Position numbers and translations under genes: made by a program
Shown: positions 1-12,598 of the stretch, in pieces
Layout: every line of letters starts with the position of its first letter
Position numbering within the stretch: the first letter of the stretch is position 1
Notes under the pieces: generated by a model
Database searches by the model: none
What the model saw: the letters and a program-made list of their open reading frames with translations, nothing else
Told to the model about the DNA's origin: nothing
Origin: Synchiropus splendidus
Lineage: Eukaryota; Chordata; Actinopteri; Syngnathiformes; Callionymidae
Reading direction: 5' to 3'
Assembly (NCBI RefSeq): GCF_027744825.2
Contig: NC_071348.1
Span: 20,431,563 to 20,495,562, forward strand
DNA: 64,000 nucleotides

Positions 1-960
1 TGGGAGGTGAAAATTCCATGTACTGAAGCTCCCCTGAAAAGTTAAGGCACAATGCGGAAAACGCGTTTTCAGCCTGAGATAAGGTGGGTTCCGGAACGCC
101 AAACATAAAAATGTTGATAACTTTGGAAAAGCACTTCAGACAGCTTGGAATTTATGTGCAACGACTAGAAGGACCCTTTCTGTTATAGTGGGAGGTGAAA
201 ATTCCATGTACTGAAGCTCCCCTGAAAAGTTAAGGCACAATGCAGAAAACGCGTTTTCAGCCTGAGATAAGGTGGGTTCCGGAACGCCAAGCGTAAAAAT
301 GTTGATAACTTTGGAACAACACTTCAGACAGCTGAGATTTGATGTGCAAATACTAGAAAGAGCCTTTCTGCTATAGTGGGAGGTGAAAATTTCATTTTCT
401 GAAGCTTCCCTGCAAAGTTATGGCACAATGCGTAAAACGCGTTTTCAGCCTGAGATAAGGTCGATTCTGGAACGCCAGACATAAAAATGTTGATAACTTT
501 GGAAAAACACTTCAGACAGCTTAGATTTGATATGCAACTACTAGAAAGACCCTTTCTGCTATAGTGGGAGGTGAACATTTCATTTTCTGAAGCTTCCCTG
601 AGAAGTTATGGCACAATGCAGAAAACGCGTTTTCAGCTAGAGATAAGGTGGGTTCCGAAACGCCAAACGCAAAAATGTTGATAACTTTGGAAAAACACTT
701 CAGACAGCTTAGATTTGATGTGCAACTACTAGAAAGACCCTTTCTGCTATAGTGGGAGGTCAAAATTTCATGTTCTGAAACTTCCCTGGAAAGTTATGGG
801 ACAATGCAGAACATGCGTTTTCATCCTGAAATAAGGTCGATTCCTGAACGCCAAACATAAAAATGTTGATAACTTTCGAAAAACACTTCGGACAGCTTAG
901 ATCTGATGTGCAACTACTAGAAAGACCCTTTCTGCTATAGTGGGAGGTGAACATTTCATG

Positions 961-2275
961 TTCTGAAGCTTCCCTGAGAAGTTATGGCACTATGCAGAAA
1001 ACGCGTTTTCAGCCAGAGATAAGGTCGATTCCGGAACACCAAACATAAAAATGTTGATAACTTTCGAAAAACACTTCGGACAGCTTAGATCTGATGTGCA
1101 ACTACTAGAAAGACCCTTTCTGCTATCGTGGGAGGTGAACATTTCATGTTCTGAAGCTTCCCTGAGAAGTTATGGCACAATGCAGAAAACGCGTTTTCAG
1201 CCTGAGATAAGGTGGGTTCCGGAACGCCAAACATAAAAATGTTGATAACTTTGGAAATACACTTCAGACAGCTTAGATTTGATGTGCAACTACTAGAAAG
1301 ACCCTTTCTGCTATAGTGGGAGGTGAACATTTCATGTTCTGAAGCTTCCCTGCAAAGTTATGGCACAATGCGTAAAACGCGTTTTCAGCCTGAGATAAGG
1401 TCGATTCCGGAACGCCAGACATAAAAATGTTGATAACTTTGGAAAAACACTTCAGACAGCTTCGATTTGATGTGCAACTACTAGAAAGACCCTTTCTGCT
1501 ATAGTGGGAGGTGGAAATTTCGTGTTCTGAAGCTTCCATGCAAAGTTATGGCACAATGCAGACAACGCGTTTTCAGCCTGAGAAAAGGTCGATTCTGGAA
1601 CGGCAAACATAAAAATGTTGATAACTTTCGAAAAACACTTCAGACAGCTTAGATTTGATGTGCAACTACTAGAAAGACCCTTTCTGCTATAGTGGGAGGT
1701 GAACATTTCATTTTCTGAAGCTTCCCTACAAAGTTATGGCACAATGCAGAAAACACGTTTTCAGCTTGATATAAGGTGGGTTCCGGAACGCCAAACATAA
1801 AAATGTTGATAACTTTCGAAAAACACTTCAGACAGCTTAGATTTGATGTTCAACTACTAGAAAGACCCTTTCTGCTATAGTGGGAGGTCAAAATTTAATG
1901 TTCTGAAGCTTCCCTGGAAAGTTATGGGACAATGCAGAAAACGATTTTTCATCCTGAGATAAGGTCGATTCCGGAACGCCAAACATAAAAATGTTGATAA
2001 CTTTGGAAAAACACTTTAGACAGCTTAGATTTGATCTGCAACTACTAGAAAGACACTTTCTGCTATAGTGGGAGGTGAAAATTTCATTTTCTGAAGCTTC
2101 CCTGAAAAGTTATGGCACAATGCGTAAAATGCGTTTTCAGCCTGAGATAAGGTCGATTCCAGAACGCCAAACATAAAAATGTTGAAACTATGGAAAAACA
2201 CTTCAGACAGCTTACATTTGATGTGCAACTACTAGAAAGACCCTTTCTGCTATAGTGGGAGGTGAACATTTCATT
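961..2275 (+). repeat. Higher-order unit, 7-mer of 1315 bp, copy 1
   Basis: Sequence from about 961 repeats at an offset of exactly 1315 bp (7 x 188 minus 1). Private variants shared with the next copy include TTCGGACAGCTTAGATCTG near 1075, the CTATCGTGG variant near 1123, AACGCCAGACATAA near 1410, GGAAATTTCGTGTTC near 1513 and the short TTGAAACTATGG junction near 2182. I saw no mismatch between the copies in the stretches I compared. The left edge is set by divergence upstream of about 960. Confidence 0.9.
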
Positions 2276-3590
2276 TTCTGAAGCTTCCCTGAGAAGTTAT
2301 GGCACTATGCAGAAAACGCGTTTTCAGCCAGAGATAAGGTCGATTCCGGAACACCAAACATAAAAATGTTGATAACTTTCGAAAAACACTTCGGACAGCT
2401 TAGATCTGATGTGCAACTACTAGAAAGACCCTTTCTGCTATCGTGGGAGGTGAACATTTCATGTTCTGAAGCTTCCCTGAGAAGTTATGGCACAATGCAG
2501 AAAACGCGTTTTCAGCCTGAGATAAGGTGGGTTCCGGAACGCCAAACATAAAAATGTTGATAACTTTGGAAATACACTTCAGACAGCTTAGATTTGATGT
2601 GCAACTACTAGAAAGACCCTTTCTGCTATAGTGGGAGGTGAACATTTCATGTTCTGAAGCTTCCCTGCAAAGTTATGGCACAATGCGTAAAACGCGTTTT
2701 CAGCCTGAGATAAGGTCGATTCCGGAACGCCAGACATAAAAATGTTGATAACTTTGGAAAAACACTTCAGACAGCTTCGATTTGATGTGCAACTACTAGA
2801 AAGACCCTTTCTGCTATAGTGGGAGGTGGAAATTTCGTGTTCTGAAGCTTCCATGCAAAGTTATGGCACAATGCAGACAACGCGTTTTCAGCCTGAGAAA
2901 AGGTCGATTCTGGAACGGCAAACATAAAAATGTTGATAACTTTCGAAAAACACTTCAGACAGCTTAGATTTGATGTGCAACTACTAGAAAGACCCTTTCT
3001 GCTATAGTGGGAGGTGAACATTTCATTTTCTGAAGCTTCCCTACAAAGTTATGGCACAATGCAGAAAACACGTTTTCAGCTTGATATAAGGTGGGTTCCG
3101 GAACGCCAAACATAAAAATGTTGATAACTTTCGAAAAACACTTCAGACAGCTTAGATTTGATGTTCAACTACTAGAAAGACCCTTTCTGCTATAGTGGGA
3201 GGTCAAAATTTAATGTTCTGAAGCTTCCCTGGAAAGTTATGGGACAATGCAGAAAACGATTTTTCATCCTGAGATAAGGTCGATTCCGGAACGCCAAACA
3301 TAAAAATGTTGATAACTTTGGAAAAACACTTTAGACAGCTTAGATTTGATCTGCAACTACTAGAAAGACACTTTCTGCTATAGTGGGAGGTGAAAATTTC
3401 ATTTTCTGAAGCTTCCCTGAAAAGTTATGGCACAATGCGTAAAATGCGTTTTCAGCCTGAGATAAGGTCGATTCCAGAACGCCAAACATAAAAATGTTGA
3501 AACTATGGAAAAACACTTCAGACAGCTTACATTTGATGTGCAACTACTAGAAAGACCCTTTCTGCTATAGTGGGAGGTGAACATTTCATT
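2276..3590 (+). repeat. Higher-order unit, 7-mer of 1315 bp, copy 2
   Basis: Direct tandem continuation of the preceding 7-mer, carrying the same private variants 1315 bp later. Similarity runs on to about 3620, where GGCACTATGCAG in copy 1 becomes GGCACAATGTGT, marking the right edge. The pair is the signature of a single recent unequal exchange. Near-identity could also come from an assembly duplication. Confidence 0.9.
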
Positions 3591-5100
3591 TTCTGAAGCT
3601 TCCCTGAGAAGTTATGGCACAATGTGTAAAACGCGTTTTCAGCCTGAGATAAGGTCAATTACGGAACGCTAAACATAAAAATGTTGATAACTTTGGAAAA
3701 ACACTTCAGACAGCTTAGATTTGATGTGCATCTACTCGAAAAACCCTTTCTGTTATAGTGGGAGGTGACCATGTCATGTTCTGAAGATTCCCTGAGAAGT
3801 TATGGCACAATGCAAAAATCGCGTTTTCAGCCTGAGATAAGGTGGTTTCCGAAACGCCAAACATAAAAATGTTGATAACTTTGGAACAACACTTCAGACA
3901 GCTTAGATTTGATGTGCAACTACTAGAAAGACCCTTCCTGCTATAGTGGGAGGTTAAAATTTCATGTTCGGAAGCTTCCATGCCAAGTTATGGCACAATG
4001 CAGACATCGCATTTTCAGCCTGAGATAAGGTCGATTCTGGAACGCCAAACATAAAAATGTTTATAACTTTCGAAAAACACGTCAGACAGCTTAGATTTGG
4101 TGTGTCAGTACTAGAAAGACCATTTTTGCAATAGTGGGACTTGAAAATTTCATGTTCTGAAGTTTCCCTGCAAAGTTATGGGACAATGCAGAAAACGATT
4201 TTTCATCCTGAGATAAGGTCGATTCCGGAACGCCAAACATAAAAATGTTGATAACTTTCGGAAAACATTTCAGACAGCTTAGATTTGATGTGCAACTACT
4301 AGAATGACCCTTTCTGCTATAGTGGGAGGTTAACATTTCATGTTCTGAAGCTTCCCTGAGAAGTTATGGCACAATGCAGAAAACGCGTTTTCAGCCTGAG
4401 CTAAGGTGGGTTCTGGAACGCCAAACATGAAAATGTTGATAACTTTGGAAAACCACTTCAGACAGCTTAGATTTGATGTGCAACTACTAGAAAGACCCTT
4501 TCTACTATAGTGGGATGTGAACATTTCATGTTCGGAAGCTTTCATGCAAAGTTATGGCAAAATGCAGACAACGCGTTTTCAGCCTGAGATAAGGTCGATT
4601 CCGGAACGCCAAACATAAAAATGTTGATAACTTTGGAAAAACACATCAGACTGCTTAGATTTGATGTGCAACTACTAGAAAGATCCTTTCTGCTATAGTG
4701 GGAGGTGAAAATTTCATGTTCTGAAGCTTCCCTGCAAAGTTATGGCACAATGCAGAAAACGTGTTTTCAGCCTGAGATCAGGTCGATTCCGGAACACCAA
4801 ACATAAAAATGTTGATAACTTTGGAAAAACACTTCAGACAGCTTAGATTTGATGTGTAACTACTAGAAAGACCCTTTCTGCTACAGTGGGAGATGAACAT
4901 TTCATGTTCTGAACCTTCCCTGTAAAGTTATGGCACAATGCGTAAAACGCGTTTTCGGCCTGAAATAAGGTCGATTCCGCAACGGCAAACATAAAAATGT
5001 TGATAACTTTGGAAAAACTCTTCAGACAGCTTAGATTTGATGTGCAACTACCAGAAAGACCCTTTCTGCTATCGTGGGAAGTGAAAATTTCATGTTCTGC

Positions 5101-7729
5101 AGCTTCCCTGCAAAGTTATGGCACAACGCAGAAAACGCGTTTTCAGCCTGAGATAAGGTGGGTTCCGGAACGCCAAACATAAAAATGTTGATAACTTTGG
5201 AAAAACACTGCAGACAGCTTAGATTTGATATGCAACTACTAGAAAGACCCTTTCTGCAATAGTCGGAAGTGAAAATTTCATGTTCTGAAGGTTCCCTGCA
5301 AAGTTCTGCCACAAAGAAAGAAACACGTTTTCAGCCTGAGATAAGGTGGATTCCGGAACGCCAAACATACAAATGTTAATAACTTTGGAAAAACCTTTCA
5401 GACAGCTTAGATTTGATGTGCAACTACTAGAAAAACCCTTTCTGCTATAGTGGGATGTGAAAAATTCATGTTCTGAATCTTCCCTGCAAAGTTATAGCAC
5501 AATGCAGAAAATACGTTTTCAGCCAGAGATAAGGTCGATTCCGGAAGCCAAACATAAAAGTGTTGATAACTTTGGAAAAACTCTTCAGACAGCTTAGATT
5601 TGATGTGCAACTACGAGAAAGACCCTTTCTGCTATAGTGGGAGGTGAAAATTTCATGTTCTGAAGCTTTCCTGCAAAGGTATGGCACAATGCGGAAAACC
5701 CGTTTTCAGCATGAGATAAGATGGGTTCCGGAACGCCAAACACAAATATGTTGATAACTTTGGAAAAACTCTTCAGACAGCTTAGATTTGATGTGCAACT
5801 ACTAGAAAAACCCTTTCTGCTATAGTGGGAGGTGAAATTGTCATGTTCTGAAGCTTCCCTCCAAATTTATGGCACAATGCAGAAAACGCCTTTTCAGCCT
5901 GAGATAAGGTCGATTCCGGAACGGCAAACAAAAAAATGTTGATACCTTTGGAAAAACACTTCAGACCGGTTAGATTTGATGTGCAACTATTAGAAAGACT
6001 CTTTATGCTATTGTGGGGTGTGAAAATTTCATCCTCTGAAGCTTCCCTGCAAAGTTATGGCAAAATGCAGAAAACGCGTTTTCAGCCTGAGATAAGATGG
6101 GTTCCGGAACGGCAAACATAAAAATGTTCATAACTTTGGAAAAACACTTGAGACCGCTTAGATCTGATGTGCAACTACTAGAAAGACCCTTTCTGCTCTA
6201 GTGGGAGGTGAAAATTTTATGTTCTGAAGCTTCCCTCCAAATTTATGGCACAATGCAGAAAACGCGTTTTCAGCCTGAGATAAGGTCGATTCCGGAACGC
6301 CAAGCAGAAAAATGTTGATAACTTTGGAAAAACACTTCAGACAGCTTCGATTTGATGTGCAACTACTAGAAAGACCCTTCTGCTCCAGTGGGAGGTGAAC
6401 ATTTCATGTTCTGAAGCTTCCCTGTAAAGTTATGGCACAATGCGTAAAACACGTTTTCAGCCTGAGATAAGGTCGATTCCGGAACGGCAAACATAAAAAT
6501 GTTGATAACTTTTGAAAAACACTTCAGACAGCTTAGATTTGATGTGAAACTACTCGAAAGACCCTTTCTGCTATAGTGGGAGGTTAAAATTTCATGTTCT
6601 GCTGCTTCCCTGCAAAGTTATGGCACAATGTGGAAAACTCGTTTTCAGCCTGAGATAAGGTGGGTTCCGGAACGCCAATCATAAAAATGTTGATAACTTT
6701 GGAAAAACACTGCAGACAGCTTAGATTTGAAGTGCAACTACGAGAAAGACCCTTTCTGCTATAGTGGGAGGTGAAAATTTCATGTTCTGAAGTGTCCCTG
6801 CAAAGTTATGGCACAACGCAGAAAACGCGTTTTCAGCCTGAGATAAGGTGGGATCCGGAACGCTAAACATAAAAATGTTGATAACATTGGAAAAATACTT
6901 CAGACAGCTTAGATTTGATATGCAACTACTAGAAAGACCCTTTCTGCAATAGTCGGAAGTGAAAATTTCATGTTCTGAAGCTTCCCTGCAAAGTTCTGCC
7001 ACAAAGAAAGAAACACGTTTTCAGCCTGAGATAAGGTGGGTTCCGGAACGCCAAACATAAAAATGTTGATAACTTTGGAAAAACCTTTCAGACAGCTTAG
7101 ATTTGATGTGCAACTACTAGAAAAACCCTTTCTGCTATAGTGGGATGTGAAAAATTCATGTTCTGAATCTTCCCTGCAAAGTTATAGCACAATGCAGAAA
7201 ATACGTTTCCAGCCTGAGATAAGGTCGATTGCGGAAGCCAAACATAAAAGTGTTGATAACTTTGGAAAAACTCTTCAGACAGCTTAGATTTGAAGTGCAA
7301 CTACGAGAAAGACCCTTTCTGCTATAGTGGGAGGTTAAAATTTCATGTTCTGAAGCTTTCCTGCAAAGGTATGGCACAATGCGGAAAACCAGTTTTCAGC
7401 ATGAGATAAGATGGGTTCCGGAACGCCAAACACAAATATGTTGATAACTTTGGAAAAACACTTCAGACAGCTTAGATTTGATGTGCAACTACTAGAAAAA
7501 CGCTTTCTGCTGCAGTGGGAGGCTAAAATTCCATGTTCTGAAGCTTCCCTGCAAAGTTATGGCACAAAGCAGGAAACGCGTTTTCAGCCTGGGATAAGGT
7601 GGATTCCGGAACGCCAAACATAAAAATGTTGATAACTTTGGAAAAACTCTTCAGACAGCTTAGATTTGATGTGCAACTACTAGAAAAACCCTTTCTGCTA
7701 TAGTGGGAGGTGAAATTGTCATGTTCTGA
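5101..7729 (+). repeat. Higher-order unit, 14-mer of 2629 bp, copy 1
   Basis: The stretch repeats at an offset of 2629 bp (14 x 188 minus 3). Shared private variants include CAATAGTCGGAAGTG near 5248, CAAAGAAAGAAACACG near 5313, a one-base-short GGAAGCCAAACATAAAAGTG near 5543, GACCGGTTAG near 5964 and CATCCTCTGAAGC near 6030. Scattered single-base differences exist, such as CTTTATGC at 6001 where copy 2 reads CCTTTATGC, so it is not perfectly identical to copy 2. The left edge is approximate. Confidence 0.85.
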
Positions 7730-10358
7730 AGCTTCCCTGCAAAGTTATGGCACAACGCAGAAAACGCGTTTTCAGCCTGAGATAAGGTGGGTTCCGGAAC
7801 GCCAAACATAAAAATGTTGATAACTTTGGAAAAACACTGCAGACAGCTTAGATTTGATATGCAACTACTAGAAAGACCCTTTCTGCAATAGTCGGAAGTG
7901 AAAATTTCATGTTCTGAAGGTTCCCTGCAAAGTTCTGCCACAAAGAAAGAAACACGTTTTCAGCTTGAGATAAGGTGGATTCCGGAACGCCAAACATAGA
8001 AATGTTAATAACTTTGGAAAAACCTTTCAGACAGCTTAGATTTGATGTGCAACTACTAGAAAAACCCTTTCTGCTATAGTGGGATGTGAAAAATTCATGT
8101 TCTGAATCTTCCCTGCAAAGTTATAGCACAATGCAGAAAATACGTTTTCAGCCAGAGATAAGGTCGATTCCGGAAGCCAAACATAAAAGTGTTGATAACT
8201 TTGGAAAAACTCTTCAGACAGCTTAGATTTGATGTGCAACTACGAGAAAGACCCTTTCTGCTATAGTGGGAGGTGAAAATTTCATGTTCTGAAGCTTTCC
8301 TGCAAAGGTATGGCACAATGCGGAAAACCCGTTTTCAGCATGAGATAAGATGGGTTCCGAAACGCCAAACACAAATATGTTGATAACTTTGGAAAAACTC
8401 TTCAGACAGCTTAGATTTGATGTGCAACTACTAGAAAAACCCTTTCTGCTATAGTGGGAGGTGAAATTGTCATGTTCTGAAGCTTCCCTCCAAATTTATG
8501 GCACAATGCAGAAAACGCCTTTTCAGCCTGAGATAAGGTCGATTCCGGAACGGCAAACAAAAAAATGTTGATACCTTTGGAAAAACACTTCAGACCGGTT
8601 AGATTTGATGTGCAACTATTAGAAAGACCCTTTATGCTATTGTGGGGTGTGAAAATTTCATCCTCTGAAGCTTCCCTGCAAAGTTATGGCAAAATGCAGA
8701 AAACGCGTTTTCAGCCTGAGATAAGATGGGTTCCGGAACGGCAAACATAAAAATGTTCATAACTTTGGAAAAACACTTGAGACCGCTTAGATCTGATGTG
8801 CAACTACTAGAAAGACCCTTTCTGCTCTAGTGGGAGGTGAAAATTTTATGTTCTGAAGCTTCCCTCCAAATTTATGGCACAATGCAGAAAACGCGTTTTC
8901 AGCCTGAGATAAGGTCGATTCCGGAACGCCAAGCAGAAAAATGTTGATAACTTTGGAAAAACACTTCAGACAGCTTCGATTTGATGTGCAACTACTAGAA
9001 AGACCCTTCTGCTCCAGTGGGAGGTGAACATTTCATGTTCTGAAGCTTCCCTGTAAAGTTATGGCACAATGCGTAAAACACGTTTTCAGCCTGAGATAAG
9101 GTCGATTCCGGAACGGCAAACATAAAAATGTTGATAACTTTTGAAAAACACTTCAGACAGCTTAGATTTGATGTGAAACTACTCGAAAGACCCTTTCTGC
9201 TATAGTGGGAGGTTAAAATTTCATGTTCTGCAGCTTCCCTGCAAAGTTATGGCACAATGTGGAAAACTCGTTTTCAGCCTGAGATAAGGTGGGTTCCGGA
9301 ACGCCAATCATAAAAATGTTGATAACTTTGGAAAAACACTGCAGACAGCTTAGATTTGAAGTGCAACTACGAGAAAGACCCTTTCTGCTATAGTGGGAGG
9401 TGAAAATTTCATGTTCTGAAGTGTCCCTGCAAAGTTATGGCACAACGCAGAAAACGCGTTTTCAGCCTCAGATAAGGTGGGATCCGGAACGCTAAACATA
9501 AAAATGTTGATAACATTGGAAAAATACTTCAGACAGCTTAGATTTGATATGCAACTACTAGAAAGACCCTTTCTGCAATAGTCGGAAGTGAAAATTTCAT
9601 GTTCTGAAGCTTCCCTGCAAAGTTCTGCCACAAAGAAAGAAACACGTTTTCAGCCTGAGATAAGGTGGGTTCCGGAACGCCAAACATAAAAATGTTGATA
9701 ACTTTGGAAAAACCTTTCAGACAGCTTAGATTTGATGTGCAACTACTAGAAAAACCCTTTCTGCTATAGTGGGATGTGAAAAATTCATGTTCTGAATCTT
9801 CCCTGCAAAGTTATAGCACAATGCAGAAAATACGTTTTCAGCCTGAGATAAGGTCGATTGCGGAAGCCAAACATAAAAGTGTTGATAACTTTGGAAAAAC
9901 TCTTCAGACAGCTTAGATTTGAAGTGCAACTACGAGAAAGACCCTTTCTGCTATAGTGGGAGGTTAAAATTTCATGTTCTGAAGCTTTCCTGCAAAGGTA
10001 TGGCACAATGCGGAAAACCAGTTTTCAGCATGAGATAAGATGGGTTCCGGAACGCCAAACACAAATATGTTGATAACTTTGGAAAAACACTTCAGACAGC
10101 TTAGATTTGATGTGCAACTACTAGAAAAACGCTTTCTGCTGCAGTGGGAGGCTAAAATTCCATGTTCTGAAGCTTCCCTGCAAAGTTATGGCACAAAGCA
10201 GGAAACGCGTTTTCAGCCTGGGATAAGGTGGATTCCGGAACGCCAAACATAAAAATGTTGATAACTTTGGAAAAACTCTTCAGACAGCTTAGATTTGATG
10301 TGCAACTACTAGAAAAACCCGTTCTGCTATAGTGGGAGGTGAAATTGTCATGTTCTGA
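7730..10358 (+). repeat. Higher-order unit, 14-mer of 2629 bp, copy 2
   Basis: Tandem second copy of the 14-mer with the same series of variant monomers: CAATAGTCGGAAGTG near 7877, GGAAGCCAAACATAAAAGTG near 8172, GACCGGTTAG near 8593. The similarity to copy 1 continues across the 10040-10252 monomer to about 10358, after which the register jumps. Confidence 0.85.
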
Positions 10359-11425
10359 AGCTTCCCTCCAAATTTATGGCACAATGCAGAAAACGCCTTT
10401 TCAGCCTGAGATAAGGTCGATTCCGGAACGGCAAACAAAAAAATGTTGATACCTTTGGAAAAACACTTCAGACCGGTTAGATTTGATGTGCAACTATTAG
10501 AAAGACCCTTTATGCTATTGTGGGGTGTGAAAATTTCATCCTCTGAAGCTTCCCTGCAAAGTTATGGCAAAATGCAGAAAACACGTTTTCAGCCTGAGAT
10601 AAGATGGGTTCCGGAACGGCAAACATAAAAATGTTCATAACTTTGGAAAAACACTTGAGACCGCTTAGATCTGATGTGCAACTACTAGAAAGACCCTTTC
10701 TGCTCTAGTGGGAGGTGAAAATTTTATGTTCTGAAGCTTCCCTCCAAATTTATGGCACAATGCAGAAAACGCGTTTTCAGCCTGAGATAAGGTCGATTCC
10801 GGAACGCCAATCATAAAAATGTTGATAACTTTGGAAAAACACTGCAGACAGCTTAGATTTGAAGTGCAACTACGAGAAAGACCCTTTCTGCTATAGTGGG
10901 AGGTGAAAATTTCATGTTCTGAAGTTTCCCTGCAAAGTTATGGCACAACGCATAAAACCCGTTTTCAGCCCCAGATAAGGTGGGATCCGGAACGCTAAAC
11001 ATAAAAATGTTGATAACATTGGAAAAATACTTCAGACAGCTTAGATTTGATATGCAACTACTAGAAAGACCCTTTCTGCAAAAGTCGGAAGTGAAAATTT
11101 CATGTTCTGAAGCTTCCCTGCAAAGTTCTGCCACAAAGAAAGAAACACGTTTTCAGCCTGAGATAAGGTGGGTTCCGGAACGCCAAACATAAAAATGTTG
11201 ATAACTTTGGAAAAACCTTTCAGACAGCTTAGATTTGATGTGCAACTACTAGAAAAACCCTTTCTGCTATAGTGGGATGGGAAAAATTCATGTTCTGAAT
11301 CTTCCCTGCAAAGTTATAGCACAATGCAGAAAATACGTTTTCAGCCTGAGATAAGGTCGATTGCGGAAGCCAAACATAAAAGTGTTGATAACTTTGGAAA
11401 AACTCTTCAGACAGCTTAGATTTGA
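10359..11425 (+). repeat. Third, internally deleted copy of the 14-mer
   Basis: About 10250-10810 matches copy 2 at an offset of 1878 bp (10 monomers), whereas 10811-11425 matches it at 1503 bp (8 monomers). The register therefore jumps by about two monomers at roughly 10810, inside the conserved CCGGAACGCCAA word. Similarity ends near 11425, where GTGCAACTACGAG is replaced by GTGCAACTGCTAG. This is a truncated copy shaped by at least two unequal exchanges. Confidence 0.75.
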
Positions 11426-12598
11426 TGTGCAACTGCTAGAAAGACCCTTTATGCTACTGAGGGAAGTTAAAATTCCATGTTCTGAAGCTTCCCTCCAAAG
11501 TTATGGCACAAAGCAGGAAACGCGTTTTCAGCCTGAGATAAGGTGGGTTCCGGAACACCAAACATAAAAATGATGATAACTTTGGAAAAACACTTCAGAC
11601 AGCTTACATTTGATGTGCAACTACTAGAAAGACCCTTTCTGCTATAGTCGGAGTTGAAAATTTCATGTCCTGAAGCTTCCCTCCAAAGTTATGGCACAAA
11701 GCAGGAAACGCGTTTTCAGCCTGAGATAAGGTGGGTTCCGGAACACCAAACATAAAAATGATGATAACTTTGGAAAAACACTTCAGACAGCTTAGATTTG
11801 ATGTGCAACTACTAGAAAGACCCTTTATGCTATTGTGGGAGGTTAAAATTTCATGTTCTGAAGCTTTCCTGCAAAGGTATGGCACAATGCGGAAAACCCG
11901 TTTTCAGCATGAGATAAGGTGGGTTCCAGAACGCCAAACACAAAAATGTTGATAACTTTGGAAAAACACTTCAGACAGCTTAGATTTGACGTGCAACTAC
12001 TAGAAAGACCCTTTCTGCTATAGTCGGAGTTGAAAATTTCATGTCCTGAAGCTTCCCTGAGAAGTTATGGCACAAAGAAAGAAACATGTTTTCAGCCTGA
12101 GATAAGGTGGGTTCTGGAATGCCAAACATAAAAATGGTGATAACTTTGGAAAAACACTTCAGACAGCTTAGATTTGATGTGCAAATACGAGAAAGACCCT
12201 TTCTGTTGTAGTGGGAGGTGAAAATGTCATGTTCTGAAGCTTCCCTGCAAAGTCATGGCTCAATGCGTAAAACGCGATTTCAGCCTGAGATAAGGTCGAT
12301 TCCGGAACGCCAAACATAAAAATGTTGATAGCTTTGGAAAAACACTTCAGACAGCTGAGATTTGATGTGCAACTACTAGAAAGACCCTTTCTGATATAGT
12401 GGGATGTGAAAATTTCATGTTCTGAAGTTTCCCTGCAAATTTATGGCACAATGCGTAAAACGCGTTTTCAGCCTGAGATAAGTTCGATTCCGCAACGGCA
12501 AACATAAAAAAGTTGATAACTTTGGAAAAACAATTCAGACAGCTTAGATTTGAAGTGCAACTACTAGAAAGTTCTGCTATAGTGGCAGGTGAAAATTT

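Noticed and set aside
865..890. CENP-B box, from TTTCGAAAAACACTTC in many monomers
   Set aside because: It matches TTCGnnnnAnnC but lacks the required final GGG (6 of 9 core bases), and most monomers read TTTGG in place of TTTCG. No better match was seen on either strand.
1051..1236. Recurring 61-70-residue reading frame on + (Met-Leu-Ile-Thr...) and 80-93-residue frame on -, as candidate small proteins
   Set aside because: They are the two open frames of the satellite monomer, repeated wherever variants allow. 188 is not a multiple of 3, differences between monomers do not favour silent sites, frames are broken by indels at random, and no known domain is visible.
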